Shown here piece by piece: positions 6,466 through 14,261 of a DNA stretch of 23,973 bases. Numbering within the stretch: the first letter of the stretch is position 1; the number at the start of each line of letters is the position of its first letter. The stretch is from contig DASRJO010000058.1 of NCBI GenBank assembly GCA_035649435.1, forward strand, positions 1 to 23,973, in the 5' to 3' direction. A program made the translations under genes and the position numbers. The notes under the pieces were generated by a model. That model ran no database searches and was not told the origin of the DNA. It saw only the letters and a program-made list of their open reading frames with translations. Origin of the DNA: DASRJW01 sp035649435 (lineage in GTDB: Bacteria > Krumholzibacteriota > Krumholzibacteriia > G020349025).

Positions 6466-9400
6466 TCATCGATTGTCGGCGAAGGCCGGCTGCGCAAGGC
6501 GTTCCAGAAGGCTCGCGACCTGCGCCAGCCGCCGCTCGGGCTTGAGGTGCTGGATGATGCGGATGTTCGCCGTGGCTTCGAAGGCGAGCTTGTTCGGCAC
6601 GTCACGCACCAGCGCCTCGATCTCGCCACGCGACATCTTCCTTCCCGGGGCGAGCGTGATTTCCGCGCGCCCACCACGGAGACGCACGCGCTCCACCCCG
6701 GCGCCATGCGCCAGCAAGCGTAACCCTGTAATCGACAAGAGGTTGGCGACAGGCTCCAGGAGCGTCCCAAAACGGTCCTGGAGCTCCGCTCGCAGCGCCT
6801 CCACCTCTGCCGGCTCGCGGCAGGCGGAAACCCTCTTGTATACCCGCATTTTCTCCTCGGGATCCGGCACGTACTGCGACGGCAGCCGGTACTCCAGATC
6901 CACCTCGATCCGGGCTGTGATCTCGTCAGGCGTCTCGCGGCCCTGGAGCTCGGCGGCGGCTTCCTCCAGCAAGCGGCAGTAGAGGTCGAAACCCACCGCC
7001 ACCATCTGGCCATGCTGCTCGGGCCCGAGGATGTTCCCGGCGCCGCGAATCTCCATGTCCCGCATGGCGACACGCAGCCCAGAACCGAGCGCCTCGAACT
7101 CCTGCAGCGCCGCCAAACGCTTGCGCGCCAGGTCCGTCGTCGTTCCCGTGCGCGGCACCAGGAAGTAGGCATACGCCTTGTGGGTGGAGCGGCCGACGCG
7201 CCCGCGCAGTTGGTAGAGCTGGGCCAAACCCAGCCGGTCGGCGCGATTGACGATGAGGGTGTTGACGCTGGGAATGTCCAGGCCACTTTCGATGATCATG
7301 CTGGACACCAGCACGTCGTACTTCTGATCGAGGAACTCGAGCATCACGCGCTCGAGATCGCGCTCGTCCATCTGGCCATGCGCGATCCCTACCCGCGCCG
7401 TCGGCAAGAGGCGCTTCACGAACCCGGCCATGGCATCGATGCTCTGCACGCGATTGTGCACGAAATAGATCTGACCGCCGCGGTCGATCTCGCGCATCAT
7501 GGCGTCGACGATGATGTCTTCGTCGAACGGCACGATCTCCGTCTGCACCGGCAACCGATCGCGTGGCGGCGTGTTGATGAGCGACATCTCGCGCAATCCG
7601 ACGAGCGCCATGTGCAAGGTGCGAGGAATCGGCGTCGCGGTCATCGACAGCACGTCGACGGTCTGCTTGAAGCGCTTGAGCTTCTCCTTGTGCACGACGC
7701 CGAATCGATGCTCTTCGTCGACGACGACGAGGCCCAGAGCCTTGAACTGCACGTCCTTCGACAGCAAGCGATGCGTGCCGATGAGGATGTCGGTCTCGCC
7801 CACGGCCACCTTGCGCAGGATCTCCTTCTGTTCGCGCGGTGAGCGCATGCGCGACACCATCTCGACGGCGACCGGGAAGTCGGCCAGGCGCTCGCGAAAC
7901 GTGGCCAGGTGCTGTTGCGCCAGGATGGTCGTCGGCACCAGCACCGCGACTTGGCGGTTGTCGAGGACCGCCTTGAAGGCGGCGCGCATCGCCACCTCGG
8001 TCTTGCCGAAGCCGACGTCGCCGCAGATGAGGCGATCCATCGGCGCGCGTTTCTCCATGTCCGCCTTCACCTCGACGATGGCCCGCATCTGATCTTCGGT
8101 CTCGTCGTAGATGAACGACGCCTCGAGCTCGTTCTGCAGGTGCGAGTCGGCGGAGAAGGCGTGGCCCAGCTGCGCCTGACGTGCCGCCGCCACCGCCAGC
8201 AGCTCGCTCGCCATGGCGGCGATGGCGCGCTTGGCGCGTTCCTTGGTGCGGTCCCACGCAGCCGTCCCCAGCTTGGTCAGCTCGGGGACGGCGCCCTCCT
8301 TGCCGACGTACTTCTCGACGCGGTTGAGCTGGTCGATGGTGACGTAGATCTTGTCGCCGCCGGCGAAGGCGAGCTGCAGGCAGTCGATGTCGGCACCTTC
8401 GACTTGAATGCTCTGAATTCCCATGTAGCGCGCGACGCCGTACTGCACGTGCACGACGAAATCGCCAGGCACGAGCTCCTCGTAGGCCGAGATCCCCTGG
8501 CTGATCCGATACTTGCGCCGGCGCTGGCGGCGTTTGTAACGCTGGAAGATTTCGCGATCGGTGAGAACGACGACGTTCTGCTCGACCAGGACGAATCCCG
8601 TCTGTAGCTCACCGACGGGGAAGTCGATGCGGTCGGCGATGTCGTCGAGCAGCTCGCGCAAGCGCTCCGCCTGTCCCGGGTTGTCGCAGAAGATGTGAAT
8701 GCGCTGGCCGAGGAGCATGCGGTGTTCGAGGTCGCGCTGCAGCTCGGCCACACGGCCGCCGTGCGACCCAGGCGATTGGATGGCGAGACGTGTTCCCGGC
8801 ACGCTGGTGCTCGCGGCGTCGTGCCGGGCGCTGCCGGGAGCCTCGAGCTGCCGACCGGTCGCATCGTCGATCTCGAGGTGAGGCTCCGCCGCGGACGCCG
8901 GTGCCTCGTCGTGGGCGAGCAGCTTCCCAAGCGGGTGGCCACCCCAGTGCACATCGGTCAAGAACAAGGTCGGTAGCTGAGAAGGAAGATCGTGCAACCG
9001 CGCGTTGGGTGCATAGACGGCATCGGGCTCGGGGACGGGCTGGCCGCCGCGCACGCAGTCCTCGTACAGCTTGTGGATTTCGCTGTCGAGCCGGCGGAGT
9101 TGCTCGACCACGGCTTCCGGCCGCACCCAGAGCATGCGTCTCGCATCGAGGAAGAAATCGGTCAGCATCACGCGCGGCGCGTAATACGGCGCCAAGCGCT
9201 CCATGCCGTCGAAGTGCAGGCGCTCGCGCACGTGATCGGCGAGCCGCTCGCGCTCTTGCTCGCTGCCGTGCGTGCAGGCGCGGAGCGCATCCACGGCGCG
9301 GCGCACGCTCACGTCGGAAAGGATGAGCGGCGAACAGGGCGGCACCACCACGGCCTCGGTCGGCTCGAGCGAGCGCTGCGTCGTGGCATCGAAGAAGCGG

Positions 9401-9999
9401 ATGGATTCGATCGTATCGCCCAGGAGCTCGAGGCGCACCGGGTTCTCGTACGAAACGCTGAAGATGTCGAGGATGCCGCCCTTGCGTGCGAAGTCACCCG
9501 GTGATTCGACGCGCGCGACCGCGTAGTAACCCATCGCGCCGAAACGCTCCACCGTCGCTTCGTAATCGATGTCCCCCCCGACGGCGAATCGGATGGTGTA
9601 GTCGAGAATCTCCTCCGGGGGCTGCACCTTCCACTTGAGACCCTTCGCCGACGTGACCACGAGGCAGGATTCGTCCGACAGCACGCGGTGCAGGACCTCG
9701 ACCTGCTGGCCGGTGATGCCCTTGTACGGCGAACGCTTTTCGTAGGGCAGGATCTCGAACTCGGGAAACAGCAACACCGGGGTTCCCGGCAACAGCGTGG
9801 CGAGATCTTGGGCCAGTTCTTCGGCGTCGTCGAGCTTCGGGGCGACGATCAGGGTCTGGAGAGGGTTGTGGCTATACAGGAGAGCCGCGATCAGGGACGC
9901 ACTGCTCCCGTGCAGGGAGGTGAGCACCCCCCCGTTCGCGCTCTGGATCTGCCGCAGCAGATCGTCTTGTGCGGCGCGCGAAAGCAGCCGATCGAGCAT
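6466..9999 (-). CDS. mfd: Transcription-repair coupling factor Mfd
   Basis: ATP-dependent translocase that removes RNA polymerase stalled at DNA lesions and recruits UvrA for nucleotide excision repair; cytosolic. The 1177-aa length is normal. N-terminal UvrB-like modules (about 1-350) are followed by the RNA-polymerase interaction domain (about 500-570: ELVPGDFVVHVQYGVARYMG). The translocase comes next, with Walker A GDVGFGKTE (660-668), DEEH box (761-764), TATPIPRTL (787-795) and the RecG-like motif QLYQLRGRVGRS (927-938). The C-terminal D7 regulatory domain covers about 1030-1177. Residues about 363-412 form an Ala/Pro/Gly-rich stretch that looks like a disordered linker. ATG 9999 has GGCGGGA a few nt upstream. 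A promoter is seen at 10023-10051. The foldase genes follow on the same strand, as is common for mfd in several phyla. Confidence 0.98.
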   Translation of the reverse strand: MLDRLLSRAAQDDLLRQIQSANGGVLTSLHGSSASLIAALLYSHNPLQTLIVAPKLDDAEELAQDLATLLPGTPVLLFPEFEILPYEKRSPYKGITGQQVEVLHRVLSDESCLVVTSAKGLKWKVQPPEEILDYTIRFAVGGDIDYEATVERFGAMGYYAVARVESPGDFARKGGILDIFSVSYENPVRLELLGDTIESIRFFDATTQRSLEPTEAVVVPPCSPLILSDVSVRRAVDALRACTHGSEQERERLADHVRERLHFDGMERLAPYYAPRVMLTDFFLDARRMLWVRPEAVVEQLRRLDSEIHKLYEDCVRGGQPVPEPDAVYAPNARLHDLPSQLPTLFLTDVHWGGHPLGKLLAHDEAPASAAEPHLEIDDATGRQLEAPGSARHDAASTSVPGTRLAIQSPGSHGGRVAELQRDLEHRMLLGQRIHIFCDNPGQAERLRELLDDIADRIDFPVGELQTGFVLVEQNVVVLTDREIFQRYKRRQRRRKYRISQGISAYEELVPGDFVVHVQYGVARYMGIQSIQVEGADIDCLQLAFAGGDKIYVTIDQLNRVEKYVGKEGAVPELTKLGTAAWDRTKERAKRAIAAMASELLAVAAARQAQLGHAFSADSHLQNELEASFIYDETEDQMRAIVEVKADMEKRAPMDRLICGDVGFGKTEVAMRAAFKAVLDNRQVAVLVPTTILAQQHLATFRERLADFPVAVEMVSRMRSPREQKEILRKVAVGETDILIGTHRLLSKDVQFKALGLVVVDEEHRFGVVHKEKLKRFKQTVDVLSMTATPIPRTLHMALVGLREMSLINTPPRDRLPVQTEIVPFDEDIIVDAMMREIDRGGQIYFVHNRVQSIDAMAGFVKRLLPTARVGIAHGQMDERDLERVMLEFLDQKYDVLVSSMIIESGLDIPSVNTLIVNRADRLGLAQLYQLRGRVGRSTHKAYAYFLVPRTGTTTDLARKRLAALQEFEALGSGLRVAMRDMEIRGAGNILGPEQHGQMVAVGFDLYCRLLEEAAAELQGRETPDEITARIEVDLEYRLPSQYVPDPEEKMRVYKRVSACREPAEVEALRAELQDRFGTLLEPVANLLSITGLRLLAHGAGVERVRLRGGRAEITLAPGRKMSRGEIEALVRDVPNKLAFEATANIRIIQHLKPERRLAQVASLLERLAQPAFADNR

Positions 10000-10022
10000 C
10001 GTTCCCGCCGTCAGGGCGCACC

Positions 10023-10051
10023 AACATAGGCGCGTCCCGCTGGAGTGTCAA
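10023..10051 (-). promoter_or_regulatory. Sigma70-type promoter for mfd
   Basis: On the minus strand a perfect -35 TTGACA (10051-10046), a 17-bp spacer and a -10 TATGTT (10028-10023, 4 of 6) stand 23 bp in front of the mfd ATG. The implied start near 10016 gives a very short leader that still covers the ribosome binding site. This is the best promoter match in the window. Confidence 0.6.
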
Positions 10052-10147
10052 GCGCGCGCTCGCGGACGACGCGGTCGCACGCGGCTGGGGAGCGCACGGA
10101 CTGGCGCCCGGTGCGCGACGGCGGGATGTTAGGATCGAAGAGTCACC

Positions 10148-10154
10148 AGGGAGG
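10148..10154 (+). promoter_or_regulatory. Ribosome binding site fixing the GTG start of the Fe-S protein
   Basis: AGGGAGG lies 5 nt before the GTG at 10160. It supports this start, as the coding frame has no suitable ATG before the first conserved cysteine. Confidence 0.6.
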
Positions 10155-10159
10155 TTCGC

Positions 10160-10804
10160 GTGGCGATCCACAAGTACGAGGGGGATGGAATCGGCGTGCT
10201 CTACGATGTCAAACGCTGCATCCATGCCGCCGAGTGCGTGCACGGGATGCCGGCGGTGTTCGATCCAGCCCGGCGTCCGTGGATACAGCCGCGTGGCGCC
10301 GGCGTGGAGCAGTTGACCTCGGTGGTGGAGAAGTGTCCGACCGGCGCGCTGCAATACGAACGCGCCGACGGCAAGAAGGAACAGCCTCCGTCCAGGAACG
10401 AGATCCGGCCATCGCCGGACGGCCCGCTGTACGTGCATGCCCAGGTTCAGCTGCACGATTCGAGCGGTGGCGAAATCGACAGCTCGTTTCGGGTTGCACT
10501 CTGCCGCTGCGGTGCGTCGGCGAACAAACCGTTCTGCGACGGCAAGCATGTCGAAATCGGGTTCGCCGATCCCGGGCAAGTGCAGCCGAGCGCCTCTAGT
10601 ACGGGCAATGTCGCACTGTCCGGCGTCCTCGAGATCACGCCGGCCGCAAATGGTCCATTGCTGCTGCGCGGCCCCGTCGTCCTGCGCTGCGCCGTGACCG
10701 GCGCGATCGTGGAGGCGCAGAAGCTGGCTCTCTGCCGCTGCGGTCAATCCGCGAACAAGCCGTTCTGCGATGGCAGCCACGCGCTGGTCGAGTTCGCCGG
10801 ATGA
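10160..10804 (+). CDS. Iron-sulfur protein: ferredoxin-like DUF1271/Fer4_19 domain plus two CDGSH zinc-finger-type domains
   Basis: Small soluble Fe-S protein of 214 aa. The N-terminal 70 residues match the divergent mono-cluster domain (DUF1271/Fer4_19), with Cys20, Cys26 and the CPTGAL motif at Cys59. Two CDGSH motifs follow: CRCGASANKPFCDGKH (115-130) and CRCGQSANKPFCDGSH (192-207). Each has the three Cys and one His that bind a 2Fe-2S cluster in mitoNEET-like proteins. No signal peptide is seen, so it is cytosolic. One polypeptide could therefore hold three clusters. The role is unknown; electron transfer or redox/iron sensing are the usual suggestions for this family. It starts with GTG after a strong ribosome binding site, is transcribed divergently from mfd, and stands alone, convergent with the pump operon. 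Confidence 0.94.
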   Translation: MAIHKYEGDGIGVLYDVKRCIHAAECVHGMPAVFDPARRPWIQPRGAGVEQLTSVVEKCPTGALQYERADGKKEQPPSRNEIRPSPDGPLYVHAQVQLHDSSGGEIDSSFRVALCRCGASANKPFCDGKHVEIGFADPGQVQPSASSTGNVALSGVLEITPAANGPLLLRGPVVLRCAVTGAIVEAQKLALCRCGQSANKPFCDGSHALVEFAG

Positions 10805-10820
10805 TCGATTGGTGCTGCGG

Positions 10821-10842
10821 GCGAAGGATCGACTGATCTCGC
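10821..10842. terminator. Weak hairpin in the convergent gap after the Fe-S gene
   Basis: GCGA, a two-base bulge, GATC, a GACT loop, GATC and TCGC form an 8-pair stem 16 nt after the stop codon of the Fe-S gene. No T-run follows on either strand, so terminator function is only a guess from its position between convergent genes. Confidence 0.22.
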
Positions 10843-10879
10843 CGCGAGGGACAGAGCCTTGCTGGCCAGTGGAAATGAG

Positions 10880-10891
10880 CATCCATGGATG
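10880..10891. repeat. 12-bp perfect palindrome CATCCATGGATG
   Basis: Perfect self-complementary dodecamer in the 106-bp gap between the convergent Fe-S gene and pump operon. The symmetry does not extend further. It may be chance or part of a termination or binding site. Confidence 0.3.
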
Positions 10892-10910
10892 AGAACCGAT
10901 CCGGGGTGTG

Positions 10911-13900
10911 TCACGTTGCCGGCGCGGTCGCTTCGTGCCGGGTGATGCGGCGCTGTCGCATCCGCTGGCGCAGGTCGCGACTCCACCAGCTGATGCGCAC
11001 GCACATGTAGTAGGCGGCGGGGAAGGCGAGGATCAGCAGAATCGTTCCCGAGATGAGGCCGCCGATCGAGGTGAGGGCCAGGTTTTCCCAGATGTCCTTG
11101 CCCTTGGTCTCCGTTCCTCCCAAGAGTTTCAGCATGAAGTCCGGCATGGGAATGAGGAGCGGCGCCATGCCGACGAATGTGGTGCTGCTGGTGAGGAGGA
11201 TCGACCGCATGCAGATATGTGTCGCCCGCGATACGGCGCGGCGCAGCATCGGCACCCGCTCGGCTGCGGGAAGGCGGTAGAGGTCGCTGCCGCCCAAGGG
11301 ACGGCGCAAGCCGGGGAACAACGCCGCGTCGGCTTCCGGATCGCCGCCGAGCTTCGCCCGCAGCAGGAGGCTCGCCTCGTGGCGGAAGCGGTTCGCCAAT
11401 AGAATTGCATTGTTCGCCGCGACGCCGAAAAGGAGCACGAGCCCGATGCGCGCTGACGAATCGAAGGCATCACCAGTGATCCAGAAGGCCCAGAACACAC
11501 CGGCGAGGCTCATGGGCAATGTGGTCAGCACCAGCACCGGCAGGGTGAAGCTCTCGAACAACGCAGCCAACAGGATGGCGATGAATCCCACCGCAAGCAC
11601 CGCGGCCAAGGTCAGCTCCTCGTCCTCCTCGGGTGTGATGAACTCCTGGCGTGCCTCCTCGGCGCTGTAGCCGTAGGGAAGATCCATCGACTCGAGGACG
11701 CGCGCGATGTAGGACTGGCGCATCTTGTCGGTGCCCACGTACTCCCAGTTCACGAACAGGCTGTAGCGCTGGTCCTCGCGGATCACCGAGGCGGGGATCG
11801 GACGCGACTCGAGACGCACCAGATCTCCCATGCGCACGCGCTGGCCACCGGCTGTGAGGATCGTCTTGCCGGCCACGTCCGAATACTCGATGGTCTTCGA
11901 ATCTTCGAACGCCAGCTGCAACTGCTCCTGCTCGCCGTCGATCTGCATGCTCCACGGGATGTCCACGCCGAGCAATCGCCGCACTTGGCCGAGCACGTCG
12001 GCGACGGTCAGGCCGTACTGCGCCAGACGTTCGCGCTCGAAGGTGATGACCGTTTCGTCCTGTGTGCCCTCGCCCCATTGCGTGCCGCTGGTGATGCGCG
12101 CGTTACGCACCCGCCGCTGCTGCTGAATGGTGTGCAAGGTGCGGTCGGCGAGCGCGTTGAGCTGCTTGGAGTTGTAGCCCGTGAGCTTGACCAGCGAGTT
12201 GAGCGACGAACCGGAGAAGGGGCCCTTGAAATACGGCTGGTCGGCGAAGCCGCGGATGAAGATCGAGACGCCCCCCGTTCGGTCGGCCAGGTCCACCCAG
12301 GACGAACGGTAGTACGCCGGGTACGCGGTGGAGAGGAGCTCCTTGTCGAATTCGACGCGAATGAAGCCGCGGTAGTCGAACGTGGTCGATCGCATGTGGA
12401 CGCCGGCTTCGACCGGCGTGATGGAGGCTTCGAACAGGCGAAGTGTCTCGCTGGCCAACTGGATGTCGGTGCCGGCCGGCATCTCCAGGTACAAGAAAAG
12501 CTCTTCCGGATCCGGGAAGCGCCAGAAACCGCCCTTGAGCACCTTGTCGCGGTAGACGAAGTAGTTGCCCCAAACGAGAAGCGCGATCGTGAGAGGCACG
12601 ATCACCCACCACAAACGCTGGATCCAGTTGCAGCCGCGCTCCATCCACCCTTGCGGGGCGCTCAAGTCGTGCTTGTCCTCGACGTACGAGTGCAGCAAGC
12701 CCACGTCCGCCACGTCGCGGGGCCCGTCGGGGGATCGCCGCACCAGCGGTCGCGCCCACGTGCCGTGCATGACCACCGGGCTCCAGCAGAAGGCGACGAA
12801 GAGCGACGCGGTCATCGAGATGGTGACCGCGACCGCGAGTGGTGTGTAGTACAACGACAAGCGCCCGGTGAGGAAGATGAAGGAGACGAAGGCGGCCAAG
12901 GTGGTCAAGGTCGTGGCGTAGATGGGGAACTCCACCTCGCGCGTGCCCTCGACGATCATCTCGCGGATGATCGCGAGCTTGGCACGGCGCGACAATCCTT
13001 CGCGCTCGGCGCGCTGCAGCGCGTCCAGCCGGCGATGGATGGCGTCCAGGACCAGGATGCTGTTGTCGAGAAGCATGCCGAAGCAGACGGTGAGGCCGCT
13101 GATCGTGATGAAGTTGACCGAGATGCGCAGGAAATAGAACAAGCTGAGCGAGATGACGACGGCGAACAGGATGGAGCCGATGACGATGGCGGTGAGGCGC
13201 ACCTGGCGTAGCGACGCCGCCATCAGCAGGAACAAGACCAGGAGGATCGCGAGCGAGCGGACCAGCAGCTCGTAGAGCTTCTGCTCGAGCTCCTGTCCTT
13301 GATCCTCGTCGACTTCGAAGGTCGCGGCGAACGGGATTTCCGCCTGGATGCGCGGCAAGGCTGCGCGCAGGTTGCGGCTGGCCCCGACCGAGTTGGCATT
13401 GCTGCGCTTGTCGACCACGACCTGGACGACATTCTGGCCGTTGGCGCGCACGAAGTACGCCGGATCCTCGTGCGCGAGCTGCACCTCGCCCAGGAGTCCG
13501 AGATTGAAATTGCGCTCACCACGGCGCGCGACCACAGCGGTCCGCAACGCCTCGAGATCGACGTGCTGGCGCACCGACACCAGCTTCTCAAGCCCTTGCT
13601 GCCGAATGCTGCCGGCCGCCACCAGATCGTCCAGCCGGTCGACCGCGGCGAACACTTGGTCGGCGGTCAGGCCGTAGAGGTCGAGCGCATGGCGATCGAG
13701 AAGGATCTTGAGCAGCGACCGCGCCCCGCCCTGCACCCGCGCGTCGGCGACGCCATCCACGGACAAGAGACGCGGCACGATCCAGGTTTCGGCCATCTCG
13801 CGCAGCTCGTTCGGATCGGAGTCCGATTCGAGGCTGAAGGTGAAGAAGTTCTCGGTTTGGAACTCTTCCGGCACGTTCGCGACCACCAGCGGTTGCGAGG

Positions 13901-14261
13901 CGCCGAGCGGCAAGCCTCTCCGCACCGAGCCCAGATGCTCGTTGAGCTCCAGCCGGGCGAAGTCGATGTTGATCTCGCGCCGGAACTCGACTTCCACCTG
14001 CGAGCGGCCGGAGCGGCTGGTGGACTTGACCGATTCGACGCCGTGCACGTTGCGCACCGCTTCCTCGATGGGAAGCGTGAGCGAGCGCTGGATGGCTTGC
14101 GGCGAGGCGCCGTTCCAATTGGTGGTGATCACGAGAGACGGCAGACGCACTTCGGGGATGGCTTCGATCTGCAGGCGCGGCAAGGCGTAGATCGCCAGCA
14201 CCAGGAAGCCCGCGAACGTCATCCACGTCGTCACCGGATGGCGGAGGAAGAAGCGTGTCAT
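10911..14261 (-). CDS. RND-family efflux transporter, subunit B (AcrB/HAE1-like)
   Basis: Inner-membrane proton-driven exporter of the AcrB/HAE1-like family, 1116 aa. It shows the family layout: TM1 near the N-terminus (about 12-30, then a porter loop), a six-helix block from about 335-500, a second large periplasmic loop (about 570-880) and a second helix block (about 885-1090). The TM4 proton-relay region reads GMLLDNSILVLD (395-406), with Asp399-Asn400 where AcrB has two Asp. TM10 reads GVAANNAILLAN (946-957), where Asn950 replaces the relay Lys of AcrB. About 35 extra residues (968-1004), Gly/Pro-rich, lie between TM10 and TM11. The ATG overlaps the stop codon of the preceding RND gene (ATGA). 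It is the last gene of a four-gene operon. Substrate is unknown. The altered relay suggests a non-equivalent partner subunit, but such residues do vary in HAE1-like proteins. Confidence 0.95.
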   Translation of the reverse strand: MTRFFLRHPVTTWMTFAGFLVLAIYALPRLQIEAIPEVRLPSLVITTNWNGASPQAIQRSLTLPIEEAVRNVHGVESVKSTSRSGRSQVEVEFRREINIDFARLELNEHLGSVRRGLPLGASQPLVVANVPEEFQTENFFTFSLESDSDPNELREMAETWIVPRLLSVDGVADARVQGGARSLLKILLDRHALDLYGLTADQVFAAVDRLDDLVAAGSIRQQGLEKLVSVRQHVDLEALRTAVVARRGERNFNLGLLGEVQLAHEDPAYFVRANGQNVVQVVVDKRSNANSVGASRNLRAALPRIQAEIPFAATFEVDEDQGQELEQKLYELLVRSLAILLVLFLLMAASLRQVRLTAIVIGSILFAVVISLSLFYFLRISVNFITISGLTVCFGMLLDNSILVLDAIHRRLDALQRAEREGLSRRAKLAIIREMIVEGTREVEFPIYATTLTTLAAFVSFIFLTGRLSLYYTPLAVAVTISMTASLFVAFCWSPVVMHGTWARPLVRRSPDGPRDVADVGLLHSYVEDKHDLSAPQGWMERGCNWIQRLWWVIVPLTIALLVWGNYFVYRDKVLKGGFWRFPDPEELFLYLEMPAGTDIQLASETLRLFEASITPVEAGVHMRSTTFDYRGFIRVEFDKELLSTAYPAYYRSSWVDLADRTGGVSIFIRGFADQPYFKGPFSGSSLNSLVKLTGYNSKQLNALADRTLHTIQQQRRVRNARITSGTQWGEGTQDETVITFERERLAQYGLTVADVLGQVRRLLGVDIPWSMQIDGEQEQLQLAFEDSKTIEYSDVAGKTILTAGGQRVRMGDLVRLESRPIPASVIREDQRYSLFVNWEYVGTDKMRQSYIARVLESMDLPYGYSAEEARQEFITPEEDEELTLAAVLAVGFIAILLAALFESFTLPVLVLTTLPMSLAGVFWAFWITGDAFDSSARIGLVLLFGVAANNAILLANRFRHEASLLLRAKLGGDPEADAALFPGLRRPLGGSDLYRLPAAERVPMLRRAVSRATHICMRSILLTSSTTFVGMAPLLIPMPDFMLKLLGGTETKGKDIWENLALTSIGGLISGTILLILAFPAAYYMCVRISWWSRDLRQRMRQRRITRHEATAPAT

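Noticed and set aside
6378..7286. N-terminal extension of the first foldase frame (303 codons)
   Set aside because: Lies within the mfd gene in another frame and crosses the intergenic gap; ATG 6377 with its ribosome binding site and signal sequence is the real start.
10107..10135. Possible promoter for the Fe-S gene with -10 TAGGAT
   Set aside because: The -10 matches only 4 of 6 and no acceptable -35 lies at 16-18 bp.
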